Assembly (NCBI GenBank): GCA_943371625.1
Contig: CALRVN010000155.1
Location: forward strand, 1-8,839
From: Hyphomicrobium_A sp943371625
GTDB lineage: Bacteria > Pseudomonadota > Alphaproteobacteria > Rhizobiales > Hyphomicrobiaceae
DNA: 8,839 nt
Direction: 5' to 3'
Part shown: one piece after another, positions 1 through 7,886 of the stretch
Layout of the letters: the number at the start of each line of letters is the position of its first letter
How positions within the stretch are numbered: position 1 is the stretch's first letter
Program-made: the position numbers and the translations under genes
Notes under the pieces: model-generated
Database searches by the model: none
What the model saw: the letters and a program-made list of their open reading frames with translations, nothing else
What the model was told of the DNA's origin: nothing

Positions 1-859
1 GATCCCGCTGGTGGTTCGCTTCGCCGAATGGCGTAAGCCCGAAGGCGGCTCGACACGCGTGGTCCTCGTCGGGACCGATGCCGAGGACGGCGGCCTAGTT
101 CCGTTCGATCTCGTCGAGGGTAGCTGGGAAGACATCAAGGCTCCGGAGGCCATCGCTGTCGACAAGACCTACTTCGGCGAGCTTGGAATCACGGGCATCG
201 GCGCCACGGCTCAGATTGCCAATGGCCGCGTGCGCGTTCGCGCCCTTACTGACGGCGTTCGCTCGTTCACGCAGTCGCCCTACGCCTATACAACGCTGAA
301 CCGCTCGCGCGCCCTGTTCGGCGACACCGACAACACCACCTTCTATCTCGTGCAGCTGCAGCCGGGCGCCAATATCCAGAAGGTCCGTCAGGACCTTGCC
401 GGACGGCTCGAGGGCGCCGAAGTGCTGACGCACGAAGAATTCCGCGACCGCAGCCTGAAGCAGTGGCTGTTCCGCACCGGCGCCGGCGTTGCGCTGATCG
501 GCGGCGCACTTCTCGGCAGCCTCGTTGGCACGGTCATCGTAGCCCAAACTCTCTATTCGAGCACAAAGGATCACCTCAGCGAGTTCGCTACCCTGCGTGC
601 GCTGGGTTCATCGTCGGGATATATTCACAAGGTAATCCTGGCTCAGGCCGGTATCAGCGCCGTCGTGGGGTATCTCCTCGGCATATCCATTGCGCTCACC
701 ATCCTCGTGCTCAGTAAAAACACGGCCTTGCCTATGGTCATGACGCCGGGATTGGCATTCTGGCTGTTCGCGCTGACCGTCGGCATGTGCGCCATCTCAG
801 CCCTCTCTGCGATCGTGAAAGTCACAAAGATCGATCCTGCAACGGTGTTCAACAGATGA
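1..859 (+). CDS. ABC exporter permease, FtsX/DevC type (5'-truncated)
   Basis: This is the C-terminal part of an inner-membrane permease of a MacB/DevC-like ABC exporter. The frame is open to the first full codon at base 2, so the GTG at 11 is internal and the true start, with the first membrane helix, lies outside the window. Numbering residues from base 11, an extracytoplasmic domain spans about 1-150. Three hydrophobic segments follow at about 156-181, 208-234 and 246-268. The motif EFATLRALGSS after the first helix and the ending KIDPATVF are typical of FtsX-domain permeases and DevC relatives, which usually have four helices and about 380-400 residues. The stop overlaps the ATPase start as ATGA, so the two are probably translationally coupled. 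These exporters act on periplasmic or inner-membrane substrates together with an adaptor. The substrate cannot be told from the sequence; DevBCA systems move glycolipids in cyanobacteria, while MacAB moves macrolides and peptides. Confidence 0.88.
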   Translation, partial: IPLVVRFAEWRKPEGGSTRVVLVGTDAEDGGLVPFDLVEGSWEDIKAPEAIAVDKTYFGELGITGIGATAQIANGRVRVRALTDGVRSFTQSPYAYTTLNRSRALFGDTDNTTFYLVQLQPGANIQKVRQDLAGRLEGAEVLTHEEFRDRSLKQWLFRTGAGVALIGGALLGSLVGTVIVAQTLYSSTKDHLSEFATLRALGSSSGYIHKVILAQAGISAVVGYLLGISIALTILVLSKNTALPMVMTPGLAFWLFALTVGMCAISALSAIVKVTKIDPATVFNR

Positions 860-1608
860 GTCAAGAGCCCGTCCTCGAAGCCATCGAGATCGTCAAAGAG
901 CTGGGCCATGGTGCCGGCAAGGTGCGCGCTGTCAAAGGCGCCAACCTCACGCTTGTGCCTGGCGAGCTGACGCTCCTGATGGGACCATCCGGCAGCGGCA
1001 AGACCACGCTGCTCTCGATCCTCGGCTGCATCCTGACGCAGACGTCTGGAACGCTGAAGGTTGCCGGCACGGACACGACCGATCTCAATGCGGAAGAGAT
1101 GGCCGAGCTGCGGCGCAAGCACATGGGCTTCATCTTCCAGTCGTACAATCTGTTCCCGACGCTGACGGCGCTGGAGAATGTGCGCATCGCGCTCGACGTG
1201 CGCGGACAGAAGGGCTTTGCAGCCGCCAACCGCGCCGAAGAAGTGCTGCGCGACGTCGGCCTCGCCTATCGCTTGAAGAGCTATCCTGGAAATCTCTCGG
1301 GTGGTGAGCAGCAGCGCGTCGCAGTTGCGCGCGCGATCGCGTCATCGCCGTCCATCGTGCTTGCCGACGAGCCGACTGCCGCGCTCGACGGCGAGAACGG
1401 TCACGCAGTCATGGCGCTGCTCGCACGCATCGCCAAGGAGCAGCACCGCAGCGTCCTCGCGGTTACGCACGATCCGCGCACGCTCAGCTATGCCGATCGT
1501 GTTGTGCGCATCGAAGACGGACGCATTGTCGGCGAAGAGCGCCGGCCAGAGGGGCTCGATGCCCCGGAAATTGCAGATCTTACAAAGAGACGGAAGGCCC
1601 ATGCTTAA
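856..1608 (+). CDS. ABC exporter ATP-binding protein, DevA/LolD/MacB type
   Basis: This 250-residue cytoplasmic ATPase powers the exporter whose permease lies just upstream. All nucleotide-binding motifs are intact: Walker A GPSGSGKT at 43-50, Q-loop glutamine at 95 (GFIFQ), signature LSGGEQQ at 147-153, Walker B IVLADEP with catalytic Glu172, D-loop ALD at 176-178 and H-loop His205 (VTHD). The length and the LRRKHMGFIFQSYNLFPTLTALENV stretch fit the LolD/MacB/DevA (o228) class, not the drug-exporter or importer classes. I chose the ATG at 856 because it overlaps the permease stop and the homologous sequence begins there. The frame stays open upstream to 787, but that part lies inside the permease gene. 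No clear Shine-Dalgarno is visible, which fits translational coupling. The last 8 bases overlap the adaptor gene. Confidence 0.94.
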   Translation: MSQEPVLEAIEIVKELGHGAGKVRAVKGANLTLVPGELTLLMGPSGSGKTTLLSILGCILTQTSGTLKVAGTDTTDLNAEEMAELRRKHMGFIFQSYNLFPTLTALENVRIALDVRGQKGFAAANRAEEVLRDVGLAYRLKSYPGNLSGGEQQRVAVARAIASSPSIVLADEPTAALDGENGHAVMALLARIAKEQHRSVLAVTHDPRTLSYADRVVRIEDGRIVGEERRPEGLDAPEIADLTKRRKAHA

Positions 1609-2713
1609 TAAGGTCAACCCAACAGCTATTACTCTGGCAGTCGCTGGCATTCTGGCGGTCGCCGTAGGATTTTATGTCAACAGCGTGAGCTGGGGACCGG
1701 TTGCCGAGCAGAAGAACACGCAGGCGAACGCGGGCGATGCTTCCAAGCCGACCGGCAGCACGAAGGAAGCGGTCATTCCGCAGCCGACCTGGGCCGCGTC
1801 GGCCACCGGCCGCGTCGAGCCGAAGAGCGGCGAGGTGCGCATTTCCGCCGAGGTTCCAGGCCGCATCGTGGCCATCCCCACGGCGCTGAACGATCGGGTG
1901 CAGAAGGGCGATCTCCTGGTTCGTCTCGATGACGACGACGCGCTGACCAAGGTTCTGGCTACCAAGGCCGAGGAACAGGTTCGCGTTCGCGAGCGCAACG
2001 AAGAAGACGCGCGCGGCCTGCAGCTGGAGCGTCGCAACGGCGAAGATGCTGTCGCCACCGCAGAGCGGGCGGTATTCGGCGCGCAGCAGGAATTCGACGA
2101 CGCTCTCGATGCCAAGCGGACGGGCAACGGCGCACAGGATGCCGTCGACACGACGCGCACGAAGCTGCAGGATGCGAACAAGACGCTCGCCGACAAGAAG
2201 TCGGCGCTTGCCACGACGAACGCGAAGTCGGGTATGCCGCTGCCTACGCGTCTTGAATCGGCGCTGGCGGTTGCTCGCGCCGAGCTCACCGGCACCGAAC
2301 TCGGGGTCGAGCACACGCGCGTGCGCGCTCCGTTCGATGCCACGGTGCTGAACATCACCGGCAAGGAAGGCGAGATCGCCACGCCGTCGCCGGAGAATAC
2401 GCTGCTCGTGATCGGTGACGTATCGGCGATGAAGGTGCGCGCCGAGGTCGAAGAGCGCGATGCAGCCAAGATCCACGTCGGCCAGCGCGTTATCGTACGC
2501 GCCGACGCCTATCCTGATCAGGACTTCGAGGGCCGGGTCGGCTCGATTGCCCAGTCGCTGTCGCAGCCGAACATCGTCTCGCGCGGCCCGCGCCGTCCGA
2601 ACGACGTCGAGGTGCTCGAGGCGCTGGTCGATATCGACGGCCTGCCGCCGCTGCTGACGGGCATGCGCGTCGACGTGTTCTTCAAGCACGACGCGACGGC
2701 CTCGACGAAGTAA
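1601..2713 (+). CDS. HlyD-family periplasmic adaptor of ABC exporter (DevB type)
   Basis: This 370-residue membrane-fusion protein would link the FtsX-type permease to an outer-membrane channel. An N-terminal hydrophobic anchor spans about 8-27, with no lipobox cysteine, so it is likely a single-pass inner-membrane protein rather than a lipoprotein. The first lipoyl half-motif is at about 68-112 (ATGRVEPKSGEVRIS, then VQKGDLLVRLDDDD). A charged, alanine-rich region with coiled-coil character spans about 115-235. The second lipoyl half follows (TRVRAPFDATVLNITGKEGE, 239-258), then a beta-barrel domain and a DevB-like C-terminal part (VEVLEALVDIDG, LLTGMRVDVFF). The ATG at 1601 lies inside the ATPase end, just after a purine-rich GGAAGG at 1592-1597 that is rather close to the start. 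The gene order permease-ATPase-adaptor differs from the devB-devC-devA order of cyanobacteria. The call is firm at family level; the transported substrate is unknown. Confidence 0.9.
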   Translation: MLNKVNPTAITLAVAGILAVAVGFYVNSVSWGPVAEQKNTQANAGDASKPTGSTKEAVIPQPTWAASATGRVEPKSGEVRISAEVPGRIVAIPTALNDRVQKGDLLVRLDDDDALTKVLATKAEEQVRVRERNEEDARGLQLERRNGEDAVATAERAVFGAQQEFDDALDAKRTGNGAQDAVDTTRTKLQDANKTLADKKSALATTNAKSGMPLPTRLESALAVARAELTGTELGVEHTRVRAPFDATVLNITGKEGEIATPSPENTLLVIGDVSAMKVRAEVEERDAAKIHVGQRVIVRADAYPDQDFEGRVGSIAQSLSQPNIVSRGPRRPNDVEVLEALVDIDGLPPLLTGMRVDVFFKHDATASTK

Positions 2714-2741
2714 CCGTCGCGGCTATGGCCGGAATTTGAAG

Positions 2742-2774
2742 CGGGCGCATCTGACGATGCGCCCGTTTTCTTTT
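2742..2774 (+). terminator. Rho-independent terminator of the ABC exporter operon
   Basis: A perfect 10-base-pair stem (CGGGCGCATC at 2742-2751 with GATGCGCCCG at 2756-2765) has a 4-base loop, TGAC. It is followed at once by TTTTCTTTT on the + strand. It begins 28 bases after the adaptor stop, as expected for the end of this operon. Read on the - strand the hairpin lacks a T tract (it is followed by CTTCAAATT), so it should act poorly as a terminator for the convergent RND operon. Confidence 0.92.
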
Positions 2775-2789
2775 GGGGGGTGGGCCCCG

Positions 2790-5700
2790 TCACTCCGCGG
2801 GGGCAGGGTGCGTGGGTGAGGCTGAAGCAGATTGGGCGCGGGCCTGCTCTCGCGCCTGCTCCGCGAGGTACTCGGGCGACTCGTCGGTGGGGCCGATGAA
2901 GCGGCCGAAGATGCGCCAGATGAAGTAGCCCACGTCATCCATGACGGTGAAGAACGAGGGCACGAAGACCAGCGAGAGCACCGTCGAAACGAGCAGGCCG
3001 CCGATGACCGCGATGGCCATCGGGGCGCGGAACTCGCCGCCGTCGCCGAGCGCCATGGCGCTGGGCAGCATGCCGGCGACCATTGCCAACGTGGTCATCA
3101 CGATCGGGCGGGCGCGCTTGCGACCGGCGTCGATCACGGCCTCGATGCGCGGGACGCCTCGGGCAACCTCCTCGACGGCGAAGTCGACGAGCATGATAGC
3201 GTTCTTGGTCACGATGCCCATCAGCATCAGAAGGCCGATGTAAACGGGCATGCTGACGGAGTTGTTGGTGGCGAGCAGGGCGATGACGACGCCGCCGAAG
3301 GACAGCGGCAGCGAGATCAAGATCGTCACCGGCTGGGCCACAGAGCCGAACAGGAGCACGAGCACGCCAAAGACGATCATGAGGCCGGTGCCCATGGCGG
3401 TGATGAAGCCGGTCGCGACCTCGTCCTGCATTTCGGCGTCGCCGGAAGCCTGCAGGCGGACGCCGGCCGGCAGGTTCTGCTGCTCGAACACCTTGAGGAA
3501 CTTCTCGCGTGCGTCGCTCATGGCGTAGCGGGATTCGAGATCGACGCCGATGACGGCGCGGCGCTCGCGGTCGTAGCGGTTGATCGAGCTGGGGCCGCGG
3601 CTGAATTCGACGTCGGCGACGGCCGAGAGCGGGATGGCGGTGCCGGCGGTGTTGGTGACGCGCAGGTTCTTCAGGCGCTGCATGTCGGTGCGGGCGTCCT
3701 CGCGGATCTGCACGCGGATGGGGACCAGGCGGTCGCCGGCATTGAACTTGGCGAGGTTGGCGTCGATGTCGCCGATGGTGGCGACGCGGATGGTCTCGGC
3801 GATCTTGCTCGGCGCGACGCCGAGGCGGGCGGCAGCGTCGAACTTCGGCGTAACGCGCAGCTCGGGGCGGTCGATGGCGGCGTCGGCGGCGACGTTCTTG
3901 AAGCCGGGCACCTGGCGGAGCGCGCCTTCGAGCTTGCGCACGGCGTCGCTCAGATGCTCGCCGTTGTGGGACAGCATGGAGAAAGACAGTTCGCGCTCGC
4001 CGCGCTCGTTGACGTACCAGACGCGGACGTCGGGGGCGTCGGCGAGCTTGTCGGCGATGATGATCTTCAAGTCCTTCTGCGCCAGTTTGCGCTCGGTCTT
4101 GGGGGCGAGGTGGATGAACAGCGAGGCCTTGCGCACCTCGAGGCCGCCGGTCGGGGTGGCGCCGCCGAGCACGAATACGCTTTCGACCTCGGGGATGGTG
4201 TTGAGGAGTTCGACCATGTGATCGGTCGATGCGCGCGTGTTTTCGAGGGTCGAGCCGGGCGGCAGTTCGACGGAGACGACGACGCGGGAGGTGTCCTCGT
4301 CGGGCATGAAGCCGGTCGGCAGCAGGCTCGTGGCGTAGATGGAGCCGGCGAACAGGCCGAGGCCGGCGACCAGTGTCAGGTAGCGAACCTTCAGCGTTGC
4401 GCTGAGGAAACCGGTGTAGGCGCGCATGATGAGCCCGTTGCCCTCCTCTTCGTGCGGCACCGGGCGCAGCAGGTAGGCGCACATCATCGGGGTGACGAGA
4501 CGGGCGACGAGCAGCGAGATCAGCACCGCGATAGCGACGGTGAGGCCGAACTGGCGGAAATACTGGCCGGCGATGCCGCCCATGAACGAGACGGGCGAGA
4601 AGATCGCGACGATGGTGAAGGAGATGGCGATGACGGCGAGGCCGATCTCGTCGGCGGCTTCGACCGAGGCGCGATAGGGCGATTTGCCGGTGCGCATATG
4701 GCGCACGATGTTCTCGATCTCGACGATGGCGTCGTCGACGAGAATGCCGGTGACGAGCGTGATGCCAAGCAGGCTGACGAGGTTGAGCGAGAAGCCCATC
4801 AGGTGCATCGCCCAGAACGTGGGGATGGCCGAGAGCGGCAACGCCACGGCGGCGATGAGGGTCGCTCGGACGTTGCGGAGGAAGACGAGCACGACGAGGA
4901 CGGCGAGCACCGCGCCCTCGATCAGCGTCTCCATCGCGGATTTGTAGTTGCCGCGGGTATAGGCGACGGCGTCGTCGATCTTGGTCAGGTGGATGTCGGG
5001 ATACTGGGTCTGCAGCTCGGCCAGCTTGGCGGTGACGAGGTCCGAGACCGAGAGTTCGCTCGAGCCCTTGGAGCGGAAGACGGAGAAGGTGACGACTGGC
5101 TCACCGCTGAGCCGCGCGAACGAGCGCTGCTCGCTGGCGTCATCGATGACGCGGCCAAGATCGGCGAGGCGGATCTGGCGTCCGCCGGGCAGGACGATTT
5201 TTGTGTTGGCGAGGTCCTCCACCTTGCGCGCCCCAGCGAGCGTACGGATAGCCTGCTCCTGGCCGCCGACTTCGCCGCGTCCACCGCCGAGATCGACGTT
5301 GGTCGAGCGCACCTGATTGTTCACTTCCGCGGCCGTGATACCGAGTGCCAGCAACCGGTCGGGGTCGAGCAGCACCCGCACCTCGCGGTCGACGCCGCCG
5401 TAGCGCTCGGTGCGGCCGACGCCCTTGAGGCCCTGGAGCTGGCGCTTGATCACGTCGTCGACGTGCCAGGAGAGCTGCTGCAGCGTCATGCCGGGCGAGG
5501 ATGCAGCGTAGGTGAGGATCGATTGACCCTCGACGTCGATGCGCTGGACGATCGGCTCGTTGATGTCGCGCGGCAGCTGAATGCGGATCTTGTCGATCGC
5601 ATCCTTTACGTCGTTGACGGCGCGATCCTGGTTCACCTCGAGGCGGAACTCGATGGCGGTCACCGACTGGCCGTCGGTTACGGTCGACATGATGTGTTTG

Positions 5701-5936
5701 ACGCCGGTGATGTTGGCGACGGCATCCTCGACGTATTTGGTGATCTGGCTTTCCAGCTCGGCCGGCGCAGCGCCCGACTGCACGATGGTGATCGAGACCA
5801 GCGGGATGTCGATGTTCGGAAACCGCGTCACCGGCATCGTCATGAAACTGATGACGCCGAGTAGCGTCAGCACAGCGAACAAGACAATCGAAGGTACGGG
5901 GCGCCGGATCGACCAGGCCGAGATATTCAGGCGCAT
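2790..5936 (-). CDS. RND efflux pump inner-membrane permease (AcrB/HAE-1 like)
   Basis: This 1048-residue proton-driven transporter is the usual full length for AcrB/MexB-type pumps. It shows the duplicated RND plan: a first helix at about 14-34, a large periplasmic loop to about 335, helices 2-6 at about 338-490, helix 7 at about 518-538, a second periplasmic loop to about 845, then five more helices to about 998. The proton-relay residues are present: Asp401-Asp402 in helix 4 (GILVDDAIVE), Lys911-Asn912 in helix 10 (GIVTKNAIMLVDF) and Arg943 (RARPIVM). The N-terminal RRPVPSIVLF and PNIDIPLVSI motifs are also typical. The C-terminal tail from about 1020 is low-complexity (Ala/Gln/Ser/Pro) and probably cytoplasmic and dispensable. 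Its start lies 3 bases after the adaptor stop, with GAGG about 11 bases upstream, so the two are co-translated. Substrates cannot be read from the sequence; lipophilic drugs, dyes or solvents are typical for the family. Confidence 0.95.
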   Translation of the reverse strand: MRLNISAWSIRRPVPSIVLFAVLTLLGVISFMTMPVTRFPNIDIPLVSITIVQSGAAPAELESQITKYVEDAVANITGVKHIMSTVTDGQSVTAIEFRLEVNQDRAVNDVKDAIDKIRIQLPRDINEPIVQRIDVEGQSILTYAASSPGMTLQQLSWHVDDVIKRQLQGLKGVGRTERYGGVDREVRVLLDPDRLLALGITAAEVNNQVRSTNVDLGGGRGEVGGQEQAIRTLAGARKVEDLANTKIVLPGGRQIRLADLGRVIDDASEQRSFARLSGEPVVTFSVFRSKGSSELSVSDLVTAKLAELQTQYPDIHLTKIDDAVAYTRGNYKSAMETLIEGAVLAVLVVLVFLRNVRATLIAAVALPLSAIPTFWAMHLMGFSLNLVSLLGITLVTGILVDDAIVEIENIVRHMRTGKSPYRASVEAADEIGLAVIAISFTIVAIFSPVSFMGGIAGQYFRQFGLTVAIAVLISLLVARLVTPMMCAYLLRPVPHEEEGNGLIMRAYTGFLSATLKVRYLTLVAGLGLFAGSIYATSLLPTGFMPDEDTSRVVVSVELPPGSTLENTRASTDHMVELLNTIPEVESVFVLGGATPTGGLEVRKASLFIHLAPKTERKLAQKDLKIIIADKLADAPDVRVWYVNERGERELSFSMLSHNGEHLSDAVRKLEGALRQVPGFKNVAADAAIDRPELRVTPKFDAAARLGVAPSKIAETIRVATIGDIDANLAKFNAGDRLVPIRVQIREDARTDMQRLKNLRVTNTAGTAIPLSAVADVEFSRGPSSINRYDRERRAVIGVDLESRYAMSDAREKFLKVFEQQNLPAGVRLQASGDAEMQDEVATGFITAMGTGLMIVFGVLVLLFGSVAQPVTILISLPLSFGGVVIALLATNNSVSMPVYIGLLMLMGIVTKNAIMLVDFAVEEVARGVPRIEAVIDAGRKRARPIVMTTLAMVAGMLPSAMALGDGGEFRAPMAIAVIGGLLVSTVLSLVFVPSFFTVMDDVGYFIWRIFGRFIGPTDESPEYLAEQAREQARAQSASASPTHPAPAE

Positions 5937-5939
5937 TGG

Positions 5940-7184
5940 TTAGCGTGCCTCGCTGATCTTGGGATCGGGCACGACTGCGCGTACGGCATCTCCGTCGCGC
6001 AGGAAGGTGCCGGCGCGTGCCACGATGACGTCGCCTTCCGCGACGCCGGATCGAACCTCGATCAGTCCGCGCGCAACTAAGCCAGTCTTGATATCGCGCT
6101 GCTCGACGTGGCCGTTGCGGACAACCTGCACGTAGGCGCCGTCGGTATCGAACACGACTGCCGACGAGGGCACGCCGAGGCCATGGCTCTTGGCGGTCGC
6201 TACGTTGCCGCGGGCATAGGTGCCGATGCGCAGGCGCGGATCGTCGCCGAGGAAAATGCGCACGCGGCCGAGGCGGGTCTGCTTGTCGACTTCGGGCGAG
6301 ACAAGGCGCACGGTACCTTCGACGTCGCCCACACCGGCAACATCGACACGCGCCTTCTGACCGGCGAGGATCTTGGCGAGATCGGTCTCGATTACCTCTG
6401 CGTCGAGCTCTACCTCGCTGCGAGCGACGATGCGGAACATCGGCTCACCGGCGCCGGAAGCCATGCCGCCGATGCGTGCGGTGCGGCGGCTGACAAGGCC
6501 ATCGGCGGGCGCGGTGACGGCGGTGCTGGCGTGCTTCCAGTTGAGCTCGCGGCGTTGCGCCGCGACCTGAAGCTTTTCAGCCTGGGCGAGTTTCAAGCCG
6601 TCGCCGGCAGCCTTGAGCTGTGCTGCGGCTGTCTTAGAGGCCATCTCCCGCTGGTCGTAGGTGGTGCCCGAGAGGAAGCCGGAGTTCTTCAGCGGCTTGG
6701 CGCGCTCGAAGTTGGCATTGGCCTCGGTGAGACGCGCCGTAGCCTCAGTGATCTGGCTCTCGGTCTGCGATATCGCGGCTTCGGCGCGAGCGAGCGCGGC
6801 GTCGTTCTGGGCAAGCTGCGCGTCGAGGGACTCCTGCACGAGCGTCGCAAGGACGTCGCCGCGCTTCACGCGGTCGCCGGCGTCGACATTGAGATCGAGC
6901 ACGCGGAAGCCCTCGACTTCGGGAGCGACGAGGATCTCGTCGCGCGGAACGAGGGAGCCGGAGACGGTGACGAGCTCGGTGAAGTCGACCTGAGCCGCCT
7001 TCACTACAGATACAGCAGGCGGCGCTGTCGGTGCCGGCTCCTTGCGGGCATGCTTATGCTCGGTCTTCCAGTCGGTGAAGGCTGTCAGGTAGGGCACGAG
7101 CTGCGGCACCATATGCGGCGCGAGCATGAAGGCGGTGGCTCCGATCGCGATGACGGAGCCAAGGATGAGAAGCAACTTTTTCAT
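5940..7184 (-). CDS. RND pump periplasmic adaptor (AcrA/MexA type)
   Basis: This 414-residue membrane-fusion protein partners with the RND permease encoded directly downstream. An N-terminal hydrophobic segment (about 3-21) has no lipobox cysteine, so it probably acts as an uncleaved anchor or signal, unlike lipidated AcrA. A Pro/Ala-rich linker at about 48-58 leads to the first lipoyl half (VTVSGSLVPRDEILVAPEVEG, then DAGDRVKRGDVLATL, to about 115). An alpha-helical hairpin spans about 117-213. The second lipoyl half is at 220-252 (VTAPADGLVSRRTARIGGM), followed by a beta-barrel and a membrane-proximal domain (LGVPSSAVVFDTDGAYVQVV, 336-355; GLVARGLIEVRSGVAEGDVIV, 368-388). The start overlaps the tetR stop as ATGA and has a strong AAGGAG 8 bases upstream. 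It differs clearly from the ABC-type adaptor at 1601-2713, so the two are not a recent duplication. Confidence 0.93.
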   Translation of the reverse strand: MKKLLLILGSVIAIGATAFMLAPHMVPQLVPYLTAFTDWKTEHKHARKEPAPTAPPAVSVVKAAQVDFTELVTVSGSLVPRDEILVAPEVEGFRVLDLNVDAGDRVKRGDVLATLVQESLDAQLAQNDAALARAEAAISQTESQITEATARLTEANANFERAKPLKNSGFLSGTTYDQREMASKTAAAQLKAAGDGLKLAQAEKLQVAAQRRELNWKHASTAVTAPADGLVSRRTARIGGMASGAGEPMFRIVARSEVELDAEVIETDLAKILAGQKARVDVAGVGDVEGTVRLVSPEVDKQTRLGRVRIFLGDDPRLRIGTYARGNVATAKSHGLGVPSSAVVFDTDGAYVQVVRNGHVEQRDIKTGLVARGLIEVRSGVAEGDVIVARAGTFLRDGDAVRAVVPDPKISEAR

Positions 7185-7822
7185 TGGGGCTTCTCCTTCG
7201 CCTCGACTTGTCGTTCGGCGGCGGGCTGGGGCTGCACGTTGAGAAGATTGGCGATCAATTCCATGACGACGGGCATGAGGGCTCGAGAATTGAAGCTGGG
7301 ATCGAGCGCGCGGCGCATGAACAGGCCGTCGCCGATCATCGAGAAGAGCTTGGTGACGGTCGGGATATCCAAGTCCGGCGCGATGCGGCCTTCGTTAGCC
7401 AGCCGGGTGAACAGCTTCTCGAAGCATTCTTCGACGAAGCGATCTACCGAGCGATACATCTCGCCCACGCGCGGGTTGCGGATCGATTCCAATGCGATCT
7501 CGAGGCACATCGTGCGCTTATGGGCAGGCTCCTCGGTGAGATAGTGATCGCCGAGGTCGGACAGCGCATTCATGAAGTCGGGTGCGGAAGAGAGCTCTGC
7601 AAACCGGTCGGCAAATTCGTTGCGATCGCGCTCGCAGAGGCCAGCGATCAGATCTTCCTTCGAGGCGAAATAGACGTAGAGCGCGCCGGGGCTGATCGCG
7701 GCCTCCTTGCAGAGATCCTGCATGGTGGTGCGGTGAAAGCCGGTGCGCGCGAAGCAAACCTCGGCAGCGTCGAGGATGTGCTCGCGGCGAGCGTGCTGAG
7801 TGGCTGGTTTGAGCTTGGGCAT
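7181..7822 (-). CDS. TetR/AcrR-family transcriptional repressor
   Basis: This 213-residue DNA-binding regulator most likely represses its own operon, which continues into the RND pump. The N-terminal TetR domain is clear: helix 1 from about residue 11 (RREHILDAAEVCFARTGFHRTTM), then a helix-turn-helix at about 33-52 ending in the hallmark SPGALYVYFASKEDLI at 44-59. The C-terminal part (about 65-197) is helical and should carry the ligand pocket and dimer interface; its sequence gives no clue to the ligand. The tail after 197 is rich in Gln, Ala, Glu and Lys. The ATG at 7822 gives the usual spacing before the first helix, but its ribosome site is weak. It is co-directional with the pump genes rather than divergent, so repression would hit both regulator and pump from one promoter. 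An AT-rich palindrome about 50 bases upstream is the probable binding site. Confidence 0.94.
   Translation of the reverse strand: MPKLKPATQHARREHILDAAEVCFARTGFHRTTMQDLCKEAAISPGALYVYFASKEDLIAGLCERDRNEFADRFAELSSAPDFMNALSDLGDHYLTEEPAHKRTMCLEIALESIRNPRVGEMYRSVDRFVEECFEKLFTRLANEGRIAPDLDIPTVTKLFSMIGDGLFMRRALDPSFNSRALMPVVMELIANLLNVQPQPAAERQVEAKEKPQ
7193..7198 (-). promoter_or_regulatory. Strong ribosome binding site for the RND adaptor
   Basis: AAGGAG on the - strand lies 8 bases before the adaptor ATG, inside the last codons of tetR. It is the best Shine-Dalgarno match among the genes here and contrasts with the weak site in front of tetR. Together with the ATGA overlap it supports the chosen start, and suggests that the pump is translated more strongly than its repressor from the same message. 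Confidence 0.75.
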
Positions 7823-7857
7823 CAGGGTCGCCGGGTGAAGAATTGGTTTCGGGTCGC

Positions 7858-7886
7858 CTTATGGAGGCACGAAACAAAACGAACAA
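7858..7886 (-). promoter_or_regulatory. Candidate promoter of the tetR-adaptor-RND operon
   Basis: On the - strand, TTGTTC (7881-7886) as -35 and CATAAG (7858-7863) as -10 are separated by 17 bases. The match to the sigma-70 consensus is moderate (TTG of the -35, ATAA of the -10). A start site near 7851 would leave a short leader of about 28 bases before the tetR ATG. The -35 lies within the central part of the palindrome at 7872-7897, as expected for a repressor-controlled promoter. The exact hexamers are an inference. Confidence 0.45.

Noticed and set aside
11..13. GTG as the start of the ABC permease
   Set aside because: The frame stays open to the left edge, and the first membrane helix expected for the family is missing, so this is an internal valine codon of a truncated gene.
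1580..2689. A 369-codon open frame on the - strand opposite the ABC adaptor
   Set aside because: Arg/Leu/Ala-rich antisense shadow of an unmistakable HlyD-family gene, with no plausible domain.
2935..4482. A 515-codon open frame on the - strand in another frame of the RND gene
   Set aside because: The translation is dominated by Arg and Pro, typical of an out-of-frame reading of GC-rich coding DNA.
2832..5864. A 1010-codon open frame on the + strand opposite the RND permease
   Set aside because: It is exactly antisense to a clear RND gene. Its product is a low-complexity run of Asp, Glu, Gly, His and Ala without domains or membrane segments, the usual effect of GC-rich codon bias on the opposite strand.
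6108..7544. A 478-codon open frame on the + strand opposite the RND adaptor and the end of tetR
   Set aside because: It is antisense to two genes with clear family motifs, has no recognisable domain of its own, and crosses their boundary.
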